Part shown: positions 42,592-53,412 of the stretch, piece after piece
How positions within the stretch are numbered: position 1 is the first letter of the stretch
How the letters are laid out: every line of letters starts with the position of its first letter
Source: Macrobrachium rosenbergii
Lineage: Eukaryota; Arthropoda; Malacostraca; Decapoda; Palaemonidae
DNA length: 64,000 nt
NCBI RefSeq assembly: GCF_040412425.1
Contig: NC_089744.1
Coordinates: forward strand, 39,672,599 to 39,736,598
Reading direction: 5' to 3'
Notes under the pieces: generated by a model
Databases searched by the model: none
What the model was told of the DNA's origin: nothing
Seen by the model: only the letters and a program-made list of their open reading frames with translations
Program-made: the position numbers and the translations under genes

Positions 42592-43861
42592 GGTACTAGA
42601 TTAAGATCATGGGGAGGATATCTAGCCTTGATTAGTTAACCCATTTTACTCTTAGCCATGTTGGAACAACTTTCCTCATTAGAAGAGCAAATTGGAGATG
42701 GGACTTGTTAGTACCTGCATGGCAGTAGCTTAGTTGTCTTGCTGTAGAGTCCATCCCTAGGGTTCATGTACTTATCATAACCACCTCTTGGTGGTTATGA
42801 TGAGGAAAATGAAGCTCTGGTTGTAGTATGCATATACAGTACAGTTTTTTCATTAATCAGAGGCATTGATGAGCCTGTGATCCTGGACACTCTTAATAAT
42901 CTTAGTGGGTATTGAGTGATTTATGTCTAGTAACAGTGTCACGATGAATGTAGCAATTATGTATACAGTACTTATAAACATTATTAGATTGGCTGATCAC
43001 AGTTATATATTTACCCTCCCCTAATGGTTTTGAAAATATAATGTACCTGTTGTAATATTTGTAAACCATTGTCATTTCCTCAAAGAAGATGTAAAGATGT
43101 ACCTTTGTGGAATCTGGTTTGTTAAGTTTAAAGTCCTCCTGGGCCTTTGTAGGCTTATAGGACAGGTTTGTACAGTGTAAATATATTCCGTAAAGGCCTT
43201 TTGGAAAGTTGCTTCACCTGTACATTATTCAGCCTATGGAGAAGAATCTGAGTAAAATGAATGGTTCTTATTCAGCTATTACAATAAGCAAAACATGTTG
43301 AAAATGATAAAAATGATAATGACTAATAATCAGAAAGATTTTCCAGACACTACAAGTTTTTTATCAAAAGTGCTTTTGTTTGAAGTCAGTTTAAATTAGA
43401 GTGAGAATAAACTACTTTTTGCTTGTAAGGTTATAGGACATCAGTGAAAAATGCTAATACGCCTGAGTATATGAAAATTATAAAGCAGGAATTAGTAGTG
43501 CATATTCATCATAAACTATAGTATTTGCACTTCTGAACATCAAGAGAGCCCATTGTAGCTAGAGGAAAAATCATTGCCATAGACTAGGAAAAAATATTTA
43601 GTGAATAGATATTTGTAACTTAGGAGTAGAGTGAGTTCTGTATAGAGATGGTTCACTTAGAGTGGGATTTAGTTTGACCTGATTGGAATTGCACTTGGAT
43701 TGGAAAACTTGGACCATTTTTATTAGTCGCTCTAGGTTGGCAATGAAGACAAGGTATCTGCACTCTGAACAAGTCATACTGTAATTATAATTAAAAGTAT
43801 TCTGAAATGTTAACAATTTCTTTAGGATATTAGTCTGATTTAATCATTTATTCTTTTCCAG
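42592..43861. other. Intronic DNA without recognised features
   Basis: AT-rich, stops in all frames, ends with the pyrimidine tract TTATTCTTTTCCAG used by the next exon. Confidence 0.6.
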
Positions 43862-43939
43862 TGTGTAGGGGAGTCTGTGTCACTGCATCCAGAAAATAAT
43901 GCGAGCAATGGTGCTAATTTTACAGGAAAATCAACTTCG
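43862..43939 (+). CDS. Candidate second exon of the AT-hook gene (26 codons)
   Basis: Bounded by a strong acceptor (TTCTTTTCCAG) and a donor (TCG|GTAATA). In phase 0, which is the phase left by the large exon at 18333, it reads CVGESVSLHPENNASNGANFTGKSTS with no stop; the frame meets a TAA 12 bases beyond the donor, as expected for intron. Composition (Ser, Asn, Gly) fits the upstream protein. The length is a multiple of three, so it could be skipped without a frame change. The link across 25.5 kb is inference. Confidence 0.5.
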
Positions 43940-44726
43940 GTAATATACTTATAATTTTTTGCTTGTCATTTTGTTTCTAAGGGAAAAATTTGTGAGGAGA
44001 GCTAACCTTGCATTCATGATATGTTTTAGTAAATGAGCGTGGTTTGAGTGAATGGTGTTGATGAGACATACAAACATAAGCACACATCTGTAGTAGTGAT
44101 GCTTGATGGAACCATTCATTTATTCATTCAGTTACAGTAATTTTTCTCAAATCTAAATCTTTGTCTTTTGTTAATGGTAACTTTTTCTTCATCCCCACTG
44201 CTATTCCAAAGCTAAGGGTCTTACTTGTATGTTAACATTAACTGTTGATTGCTAAATTGCTGTGGGGACATAATTATAGTCTAGATTATTTAGGATGGAC
44301 CTTACCTGCGGTTGAAGTTAGCTTACATCTCCGCGCCGATAGGCAAGTCAGCATTCGAACAAAAGATCAGATGGCTCCCTGGATGACTGTCTAGTTCACC
44401 TGTTTGCCACCAGGTGTGTTTCAAATATTTAAGCTCTTGTCAGAATTCTCCTTGCCGCCATTGGTATAGACACTTGTTGGTATTTCATGGCTTTTTGCTG
44501 CTATCATGGTACTGTACATCTATTTTTCCTAGGATGCCTTCACTGGAATCAAGGCTAAGAATTTCAGGTTGTGTAGGAATGATTATGTACTGCGTTAGTA
44601 GAATGTTGATTTTTTTTAGGAGATACACACTTTTTATGCCGGCTGCTATGGTTTTAAGTGTTACCTTAAGAATAGAGGTGAGGAAGTAGGGATTTTCGAA
44701 GGACTTTCTGCTTAAGTTCGTTAGTA
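43940..44726. other. Intronic DNA without recognised features
   Basis: AT-rich with no convincing frame or repeat partner; a short open stretch at 44414-44689 has no recognisable motif. Confidence 0.5.
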
Positions 44727-45087
44727 CAGGTAGTCCCGGTTCTGACGGTTCCGCCACGACGTTCGAGGTTACGGCGCTTTTCAAATATATTCATCAGAAA
44801 TTATTTCCGGCTTACGACGCATGTTCCGGGGTTACGACGCGTCATCGCATCCGATCCGACGGAAGAAATATGGCCCCAAAACGGCAGAATAATCATAATT
44901 TGAAGGTTTTTTTGATGTAAAACTCAATAATAATGCAGTTTACATCGTTTTCAATGCACCCAGAGCATGAAAAGTAAGGTTTTCTTATGATTTTTGACGA
45001 TTTTCGACGATTTTCCGGCTTACGACGATTTTCGGCTTACGACGCGGCGCAAGAACGGAACCCCCGTCGTAAACCGGGGACCGCCTG
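44727..45087. mobile_element. Pogo-like MITE (family CAGG-GTCCCCGG), complete
   Basis: 361 bp, TA on both sides. Ends CAGGTAGTCCCGGTTCTGAC and CGTAAACCGGGGACCGCCTG are inverted copies. The interior has repeated TTACGACG/CGACGATTTTC motifs and an AAACTCAATAATAATGCAGT block shared with 53015-53378 in the opposite orientation. No gene. Confidence 0.85.
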
Positions 45088-45949
45088 TATAGGCAGAGAA
45101 CGGAAGTAGTTATTTTACGAAGCAATTAGGTCAGGTTATCAACCTGTCATTTCTTTGGTACATACAGTATGTGACTTCTGCCATCACTGACACCTAGTAT
45201 GAGGTTGTTAGTACCGATAGGACTAATTATGTAGGTAACGAACAGTTTTATTAGAAATTAATGTGTCTAACTAGTCTTACTTATTCTGACGTTCTAAATC
45301 CTTGTCTAGTAGCCTATTCCTCTTTCTCTGTTGAAATGCACTTGTTTGTTCTTTATCGTGTCTTTTCTTCGCCTGTCAGCAAATCTCTTTGTTCTGCCAC
45401 TATTAATGTTTTTTTTTTTCAAATCTACCATGGTTACAGTATCTTCTGTTGTTTCCAAGCTAGGTATTATTTTAGCTTTATAGCTTTCTAAGGATGTGTT
45501 GTATGGGAATGCTCTTAAGTCTGTGGACTTGCTTTCGGACAAGGTGCGAGGGTCGTTGTAACTCCTGTCTCCCTGTGCCTCCCAACTTTCCCATTTTCTT
45601 TTGGTGCCTCGTTTTCTTTCACTCAGCTTTGACTGCTTTTTCCTGTCTATCAATGAAGCATTTTGCTGTCTACCTTTCATCAAGTCATGGATGCGATGCA
45701 GGTGCTGCTTCACTGTATCCTCATTTATTTGAGGAAAGAGACCACATAGAGAATAAGTCTAGGTTGTCTCCTGTATTTTGGTGCCCTTTAAGTATTTGGA
45801 GAAAGAGAACCCAAGCTTTCTCCTTCAATTAGAGCACGTTTCATAAGTTTTCTTGTACTTGGGCACACAAAACTCCCTTTAAATCTGCCAGGGCTTGACC
45901 TCTGGTTTTTCAGATGGACATTTTTATTGAGGCCAACAAATTGATCTTT
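45088..45949. other. No gene recognised
   Basis: Pyrimidine-rich DNA with short open frames on both strands and no recognisable motif; possibly the decayed inside of the element whose end lies at 45950-46135. Confidence 0.4.
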
Positions 45950-46135
45950 CTTTCAAGGGTTGTTCCTTTCCTTCCTAGAGAGTGGGCGGGGCCTTGCCAC
46001 CATCTCGGACAGAAGAAGAAGAGTATTGCTGCGATTTTCGAAAATCAAGCTGCCGTCGCGTATAACACTACAGCGATGTAATTACTGGGTTAGTATAAAT
46101 AAAACTATTTTGTTATAAAAATGTCATTTTGTTTA
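45950..46135. repeat. Solo DIRS-like terminal repeat
   Basis: GCGATGTAATTACTGGGTTA, then GTATAAATAAAACTATTTTG and TTATAAAAATGTCATTTTG resemble the outer end of DIRS-C (CTATGTAATTACTTGGTAAG, then AAAACTATATTTTATA). No partner was found nearby. Confidence 0.4.
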
Positions 46136-46344
46136 GCACTATCAACAGTTAAAAAGAGTAAATTTATTGGAAGCACTCTCCTTAAGGCTATTGTAAGGGA
46201 ATGCTGTTTTATGTTTTTGCATTATAGCTTAGAATGAGGTTGAGTCTGAGTTTTCAGAGAACTCTAAGAATTCCATTTAACTTCTGGTGGGAAAGAAATG
46301 GAAACAATTCTCCGTCGTGTTGGGGCAATTAAAACTTACTTAGA

Positions 46345-46801
46345 TAGGCTAAGCCTGAAAGAGGTAGTTATCCTTTTATTTTGTGATTTTAGAACCTAGA
46401 ACATCTGTGTCAAAGGTTAAGCCTGGAGAAGGCAAAAGTAACCTATTATTTTGTTGTTTTAGAGAACATAGATGTCCTTGTCAAGGGTTAAGCCTGGAAG
46501 AGGCAAAGTTAACCTTTAATTTTGTGGTTTTAGAAATCTCGAATGTCTTTGTCAAAGGTTAAGCCTGGAGAAGGAAGTTAACATTTTGTTTTGTGGTTTT
46601 AGGAAACCCATATGTGTGTGTGTCAAAGATTAAGCCTGGAGGAGGCAAATTGAGTTTTTGTTTTGTGGTTTTAGAAAATGTAGATGTCCTTGTCAAGGAT
46701 TAAGCCTGGAAGAGGCAGAATCAACTTTTTATTTTGTAGGTTTAGAAACCTAGAATGTCTTTGTCAAAGGTTAAGCCTGGAGAATGCAAAGTTAACATTT
46801 T
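46345..46801. repeat. Minisatellite, ~75-bp unit, about six copies
   Basis: Each unit has AAGCCTGGAGAAGGCAAAGT, then AACnTTTTnTTTTGTGGTTT, then TAGAA, then ATGTCCTTGTCAAAGGTT. The array is cut at 46802 by DIRS-B5, which is inserted at a GTT inside a unit, and does not resume after it. Confidence 0.9.
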
Positions 46802-48222
46802 GTTTTTTCTGACACGATATACAAACCATCGGTCCTTTATATTAGGAATTACTTTCAGTGTAGGCTGGAAACAGCCGTTAAACTCATGAGCAAGGTGGTT
46901 AGGCAGTAACTACCGCCAGGTAGGTGGGAATACCCACCTGCCTGGATGTAAACATTCCAGTTTGCTTTCGGCCGTCGTACGTTGCAGACGTGGTTTCGGA
47001 TCTCTTTGCCTGACTGTCGTTAAGCTCTTAGTATCCCGGTGGGATCTTAATGTATTTTTGTGTATACATTGTGTGTTTGATATTTATTAATACAAACCCA
47101 TGATTTGTGATAACCTTGCATAAGCCGTCATTCCCCTGCGCTGTGTCTTGTTTGACAGCCAAGGGCGTATTTAGAGGAGCGTAACCGAGTGGTAATGCTT
47201 CTCTTCCAGTACTTTATTTAGATACTGAAGGCGCTCCCCTGTACAATCAGAGATATTTATTTGGGACGTAATAACTTCGCTCCCCTACGTTGATCAGGAC
47301 GTATATAAGAGTTCGCTTCCCTTCTTGGGCTCCCGCCCTCCGTGTAAAAGGGCATGACTACTTCTTTCCTACTTGTGCTGAGTGTTGTTTTCGCCGCCTG
47401 CAATTAGATAGTTGCGGGGCGGGTGGGAGGTTGTGGGTGTCTGTAAGTTCAGCTTCCACGGCACCCTTTGTGGCCTCCCCTCGCTCCTTCTCTCTCCCCG
47501 TAGGTTCTTCCTTATCTCCCCTGCGGTAAAGACCTCTCTCCTTCGCCCTCTTCACTCACTTTACATTTGCAGGTACTCGAGTGTTCTATAGTGCATTCGG
47601 CATCTCAATTAGCCAGATGCATCCCTGGTGGGGATGTATTGGTAGGTGAGCTTGGCCTCGGGTTTGAGTGATTGGGACAGAAGGTGCTGCTCACTCAAAG
47701 ATTCATGAAGAGACTGCTCGACTGAGAAATCCCTACTATCTTTCTGTTGCCTCTGTGCACAACAAGTCGGTAGTTTTTCTCGCTCCTTTATACCAGACCC
47801 AGGGGCCGCTATGGTGAGACATGCTGTCTTTCTGGGAAATTTGATATCTATGTTTTTCCCTCTGTATTTGTCTTTTTCACTAGGGGTTCTCAAGCATTGC
47901 TCACCCTGGGTTACAGACATGCTGGAAGACTTCGCCTCTTGCCCGACCTGGTAGCTAAGGCATCGAGAAGAGTTCTGCTTGACCCAACCTCCTGTAGCAG
48001 CTACACAAGGAGCGGTTTTTTGGGCAGACATCCCGATGTGTTCGTTACTGGGAGACCTTCCAGCTTCCCTTGCAAGCATAGGCTTTCTTGCTGAGCGGCA
48101 GTGGATATAGCTGGATATCCCTTGAAGTCCTCTGCAACACTCCCAGGGAATGGAACCGTCTTCGCTGGTGGGTGTGGTTGACGGAACTTCTTCTCTGGTC
48201 AGAGTCGCTTTTCAAGTCTGGA

Positions 48223-48600
48223 CTTCCTTGTCTTCTCCGCTATCTGAAGAGGATTCAATGTCTCTGGCCTGAGTGTCGATGACTCTTCGTTAGCACGGGC
48301 TTGACCAAGAAAGAAGTGTCCAAGAACACCATCTCCTTCTGGCTTCGTGAGACGATAAGGAGAGCGTATTCTGCTGCAGGAGAAGACGACACCGGTATGC
48401 TTCGTCCGAGAGCTCACGAAGTCCGCAGCATTGGTCCGTCCCTTGCATTCTGGAAGAACATGTCGGTTGTGCAGGTGCTTAAGGCAGGTGTGTGGCCCCA
48501 ACAGACCACCTTCACCTCCTTCTACCTCCGGGATGTTGCTCACAAGTCCTTGGACACTTTTTCCTTGGGTCCTGTGGTGGCTGCTCAACAAGTTGTGTAG
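48223..48600 (+). pseudogene. DIRS-B5 recombinase C-terminal part
   Basis: 48301-48600 is open to the natural stop: KKEVSKNTISFWLRETIRRAYSAAGE, RAHEVRSIGPSLAF (HxxR), SFYLRDVAHKSLD (Tyr) and VVAAQQVV. The first Arg and the core-binding part are absent or unrecognisable. The 16-bp palindrome of the 3' region is at 48778-48793. Confidence 0.75.
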
Positions 48601-49130
48601 CTTACCTGGCTCCTCTAACAGGACAGGTTGCATCTCGCCTAAGATGTACGGTTGTGATTGGGAGCATGAATGTAGAGTGACTGGCCTCTCTCTCCCCATC
48701 CTGGCTCTCTTCCCACAGGCAAGGAGCGGACGTGCCATTAAATGCTGGATCTGGCGGTCAATGCAGGTAAGCACCCAACGGGAGCTCCCGTTCTATTTTC
48801 CGTTCAGGTTGATAGAAGCAACCCCACTCCTTCCCCTTGCAAGGGTGGGAGGGAGACCATGACTATAAGACAAACCCAATGCTTGTGATTGCCTTAATGT
48901 CATCCGACTCCAAGTTCTGCCTGGTCTACTTTGCACGAACTGACGTTTCCTCTTTCATGCAAAGGGACCCAGAAGTCTGACAGCTGATCCCGCGTTTCTT
49001 AGAACCCGATCATTTTATCAGAGGCAGTTGTCCCTTCCTCACTCTATCGACCAGGAAGGGAAGACAAGGTGGTGAACTCCAGTCAGTTCAGGAGACACAC
49101 TCAGATTCCTCCCTCCAACGAGTAAGTCTC

Positions 49131-49497
49131 CTAATGTAAAGGACCGAGGGTTTATATATTGTGTTGGAACAAATCACAATTTTTAAAAGTAAATTGTATT
49201 TTTCATAACTATACAAACCCGAGGTCCTTTACATTTTATGCAAACTTCATGCCACCCTTCAATCTGATACGTGGGCCGAAAAGCAAATTGGAATGTTTAC
49301 ATCCGGGCAGGCGGTACTCCCACCTCCTGGACGGTAGTTAACTGCCTAACCACCTTGTTTGAAGTTCAGCAGCCGTTTCCAGCCTATGCCCGAAAGTAAT
49401 CCCTAATGTAAAGGACCTTGGATTTGTATAGTTAGGAAAAACCCTGGATTTGTATAGTTAGGAAAAATGCAATTTACTTTTAAAAATTGTAATTTTT
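49131..49497. repeat. Internal complementary region and right repeat of DIRS-B5
   Basis: CCTAATGTAAAGGACCGAGG...GTGTTGGAAC joined to AAATCACAATTTTTAAAAGT, then the inverted repeat containing GGGCCGAAAAGCAAATTGGA. Confidence 0.8.
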
Positions 49498-49690
49498 TCT
49501 GGAACCTAACCCCATCGTAAGTAGGATAATACCTGTATAGGCATTTTTAGTTTGTTTTGGTTGTGTTTGAACTATCAAAATAGGCAGCTCTAAGTGTTTT
49601 TAGGAGGGTTTTAAGTATTTTATGGTTTTAGCCACTCACGGGGGTGTGTGGTACACATCCCCACCAATACACAGTTTACTGTATATATAA
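49498..49690. repeat. Left arm of a widely spaced inverted pair (Tigger-like)
   Basis: GGAACCTAACCCCATCGTAA, GGATAATACCTGTATAGGCA, GAACTATCAAAATAGGCAG and CACAGTTTACTGTA are found in reverse complement at 51170-51357. Confidence 0.75.
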
Positions 49691-49693
49691 ATA

Positions 49694-49696
<3 letters not shown>

Positions 49697-49792
<96 letters not shown>

Positions 49793-49802
49793 TATATATA
49801 CA
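49697..49802. repeat. AT microsatellite with short CA tail
   Basis: About 42 TA units followed by (CA)6 and ATATATACATATATAT. Confidence 0.95.
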
Positions 49803-50563
49803 TATATATTGTGACAGAAGTGCCCAGTGTCTGATCTTGAATTAAACCTGGTATCTAAGTGCTTGATATTTGATTACCAAACTTACCATTTATCCGACAA
49901 TTATAGTTACCTCACAACAGCCAGACACCTGAACCCTCATCACACATATAAAATGACTGATTTCTGTAAAGGCAACAGTAGTCCCTTATAAAACTTATCA
50001 ATCATGAAAGAAAGCAGAATAAGTTCATTAAAACAAGTGTGAGGTAAGATTAAAGGGCTCAGAATAAACTTTAAAAACGATAATTAGAGAGAAAGTGGAA
50101 TTACAGTTAATAATAATATTTATTATTACATAGTTTCAGAACAAAAGAATCTCTAGTTGATTATTATGATAAAATGTAAAGATATCGTCTCATGGAAAAT
50201 CCCAGAACGATGTTAGGCAACTTACGTGATAGAATTTTCCACCCAACAGAGTTCTGATCGGGATGACCGAGTCATATAGGAATGCATTATTTCAGCAGTC
50301 TGGTATATTGACGAGAACAAGTTGCCTCCTTATAGCACAATTACGCTATGTCTTTCTCTCCACTCCACTTCTTTTTATAAACCATACAGGGTTTAACCAC
50401 ATTAACTTTAAGCTAACTCTATGGAATCTGCACATCTGAACATAAAATTATACAGTATACAACAATACACACATACACACAACAACTAAGGGGAGATTAC
50501 TGCATTATGAAAACCACAGCATATGAATATATACATATATATATGCATACATGTATACATGCA
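49803..50563. other. No gene recognised
   Basis: AT-rich DNA, no long frame, no repeat partner in the window. Confidence 0.6.
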
Positions 50564-50708
<145 letters not shown>

Positions 50709-50903
50709 CAGGCAGTCCCTGGTTTTTGGTGGGGTTATCGGCATCTCTGTTAGGTATGTATCGGTGCCAGTACCCAATTATCGGTGCTAATAAGCGGAAA
50801 TCGGCAATTTTCGACAACGAAAATTGCTGATTTTTGTCACAAGACAAGCCCCGTAAAACCAGATCGCTGATAACAGAACCCGCCAGTAACTGGGGACTGC
50901 CTG
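50709..50903. mobile_element. Short pogo-like MITE, variant interior
   Basis: 195 bp, ends CAGGCAGTCCCTGGTTTTTG and AACTGGGGACTGCCTG inverted. The interior (GGTGTTATCGGCATC, ATCGGCAATTTTCGACAACG, CGCTGATAACAGAACC) is a reworded version of the TTACGACG repeats of the larger MITEs. TA present only on the right. Confidence 0.7.
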
Positions 50904-50944
50904 TATTCACACACATAAACATTCATACGGTATGCATACTGTGA

Positions 50945-50946
<2 letters not shown>

Positions 50947-51023
<77 letters not shown>

Positions 51024-51088
51024 CACATATATATACTGTATATATATGTATGCATGTATGTATATATATATATATATGTATATATGTT

Positions 51089-51172
<84 letters not shown>
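50947..51172. repeat. AT microsatellite, interrupted
   Basis: Over 200 bp of AT with ATGTATAT and CACATATATATACTG interruptions. Confidence 0.95.
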
Positions 51173-51174
<2 letters not shown>

Positions 51175-51357
51175 CAGTAAACCCTGTATTCACAGGGGAT
51201 GTGTAACCCCACCCCGTGAATGGCTAAAACCTGCGAATACTTAATCCCTTCTAAAAACACTTAGAGCTGCCTATTTTGATAGTTCAAACACACCCAAAAA
51301 AAACTAAAAATGCTTATACAGGTATTATCCTACTTACGATGGGGTTAGGTTCCAAAT
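51170..51357. repeat. Right arm of the widely spaced inverted pair
   Basis: TA-CAGTAAACCCTGTATTC, ACTTAGAGCTGCCTATTTTG, AGGTATTATCCTACTTACGA, TGGGGTTAGGTTCC; the reverse complement of 49498-49690. Confidence 0.75.
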
Positions 51358-52284
51358 AACCCATCGTTTGTTGGAAAAAAGTATCTCGAATATAGCCTAG
51401 CCTACGCTAGGGTATTCAGTACCATGTACAGTATACATATATGGTAGCCTAGCCTACACTGTAAAGTATACCCTATACATACACAGTATAGTAATTGTTA
51501 ATATCAGCTAATTCTGAAGGTTCATGCAATGACTTATGATAATTCAGTACAAAGAGAAATTGAATAACAAACAAGAATTAACTTATCCTACACTATGGTA
51601 TATTGTATACATTTACGGTAGCCTAGCCTACATTATACTGTACTCTATATTCAGATATTAATATCGTATTATACAATCATCAACGTAACGAATATGCACC
51701 TTTTCCATAGATCTTTTAAAATGTTCTGCTGTACTTCACTGTATCCAATAATATTGTATATATTCTTATATTGCTTTTGTATTATGATTTGTGATCATAG
51801 CGATCAATGTTTTGGTTTGGAAATCGATTACATGGTAAGTTTATTTCACTGTATTTATCTCAGTTCAGAGCACTTTTCTTGCTTCTAGTTAGTATAAATG
51901 AATCTCTAGATAATTTATTTATATGAGGCAAGGTTTTTTTTGGTTATATGAAGTGTTTTTAAGTCAAAATATAACTTAAAAATTATGTCACGTTGTGAAG
52001 TTAAATTAGCTGTTTTTTTTTCGTTAATAGATGTTGATGGCTGTTTTGGGGGGTTTGTTTTGTATAAAAAAAAAATCAAGATTCCGTTCGCTATTTTCGC
52101 TTGATTTCATCATAATATGAGCTTTAAGTGTTTATCGTTTATGAGCGAAAAAATAGCTGTCATGTGTTCTTTCATGCCCAGTAGTTTTGATTAAAATACT
52201 TTCTCTCCAATTTTAATTACGGTTGAGTTTCATCCATGTTCTGGTGCACAATAATTTATAGTCATTAGCAGCTTGAACACTGTT
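51358..52284. other. No gene; short dispersed repeats
   Basis: The phrase TAGCCTAGCCTAC occurs three times (about 51394, 51446 and 51620) in AT-rich DNA. No convincing frame. Confidence 0.5.
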
Positions 52285-52440
52285 TTCCCAGCTTCAGCTG
52301 GTTCGAGCCCACGAGACGACGAACTTATTATCAACTAAAAAATTCCCCTTCGGTAACATATATGAAAATATATTATTTCCGAGGTAGAGCGAATTGGATA
52401 TTAAAGGACGTTTGTAGCTTACTGATTGAATATGAATCAC
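52285..52440 (+). mobile_element. 5'-truncated SINE copy
   Basis: Contains CTGGTTCGAGCCCACGAGAC and the tail AACTTATTATCAACTAAAAA, AATTCCCC, GGTAACATATATGAAAATAT, shared with the copy at 52590-52745. The A-box part is absent. Confidence 0.6.
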
Positions 52441-52589
52441 GGTGATGTGATAAAAAAAGTCATAATATGGCTGCGTGCGACAAACGCACTACGTGGTTAG
52501 CATGGCAGAGGTGGGTGAATATCGTCTCCAAATACAAACACCTGAGTTCGACGGGCGATTTGTATATGGGAAGACAATATCCACTTATA

Positions 52590-52745
52590 CCTGACTTGCT
52601 GGCCGAGTGGGTTAAAATGCGTCCACTGTAGTCCTGAGTTCTTGTCTTCGCTGGTTCGAGCCCACGAGACGACGAACTTATTATCAACTAAAAAATTCCC
52701 TTGGTAACATGTATGAAAATATATTATTTCGAGGTAGAGCAAATT
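52590..52745 (+). mobile_element. tRNA-derived SINE
   Basis: A pol III A box TGGCCGAGTGG at 52600-52610 and a B box GGTTCGAGCCC at 52653-52663, spaced as in a type-II tRNA such as Leu or Ser, followed by the non-tRNA tail shared with the copy 300 bp upstream. It ends in an AT microsatellite. A working tRNA is unlikely, since acceptor and anticodon stems do not form an evident cloverleaf. Confidence 0.65.
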
Positions 52746-52773
52746 GTATATATATACAGTATATGTGCATATA

Positions 52774-53007
<234 letters not shown>

Positions 53008-53014
53008 TCATATA

Positions 53015-53378
53015 CAAGCGGTCCCCGGTTTCTGACGGGGGGTTCCGTTCTTGCGCTGCGTCGTAACCGAAAATCGTTGTAAACCGGAAAATCGTCGAAA
53101 ATCGTCAAAAATCATAAGAAAACCTTACTTTTAATGCTCTGGGTGCATTGAAAACGAGCGTAAACTGCATTATTATTGAGTTTTACATCAAAAACCTTCA
53201 AATTATGATTATTCTGCCGTTTTGGGGCCAAATTTCTTCCGTCGGATCGGCGTGATAAACGCGTCGTAACCCCGGAACATGCGTCGTAAGCGGGAAATAA
53301 TTTCTGATGAATATATTTGAAAAGCGTCGTAACCTCGAACGTCAGAAGCCGGAACCGCCGTAAACCGGGGACTGCCTG
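53015..53378. mobile_element. Pogo-like MITE, complete, inverted to 44727-45087
   Basis: 364 bp, TA on both sides, ends CAAGCGGTCCCCGGTTTCTG and CCGTAAACCGGGGACTGCCTG. The interior matches 44727-45087 in reverse complement along its length. Confidence 0.85.

Positions 53379-53410
<32 letters not shown>

Positions 53411-53412
<2 letters not shown>

Larger units (their letters stand above)
18334..43861 (+). other. Inferred 25.5-kb intron of the AT-hook gene
   Basis: It starts GTAAGC at 18334 and ends TTCTTTTCCAG at 43861. The exons on both sides are phase 0 at this junction. The contents are nearly all transposons, listed separately. Other small exons inside it cannot be excluded. Confidence 0.5.
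46802..49497 (+). mobile_element. DIRS-B5: internally deleted DIRS-B copy
   Basis: Left repeat from 46802 (TTTTCTGACACGATATACAA), internal complementary region 49131-49230, right repeat 49270-49497. Only 2.7 kb: most of gag and all RT are gone. The DNA at 47565-48250 follows DIRS-B3 (12378 onwards), while 48290-49497 is close to DIRS-B4, so this copy may be a B3/B4-type recombinant. Its right end carries a 27-bp tandem duplication (GGATTTGTATAGTTAGGAAAAA twice, 49419-49468). Confidence 0.8.

Noticed and set aside
45306..45713. 135-codon minus-strand frame rich in Lys/Arg
   Set aside because: No recognisable motif, no splice or start support, and low-complexity pyrimidine-rich DNA on the other strand can produce it by chance.
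47160..47240. tRNA-like AACCGAGTGGTAATGCTTCT segment
   Set aside because: No B box and no cloverleaf; part of decayed DIRS-B5 DNA.
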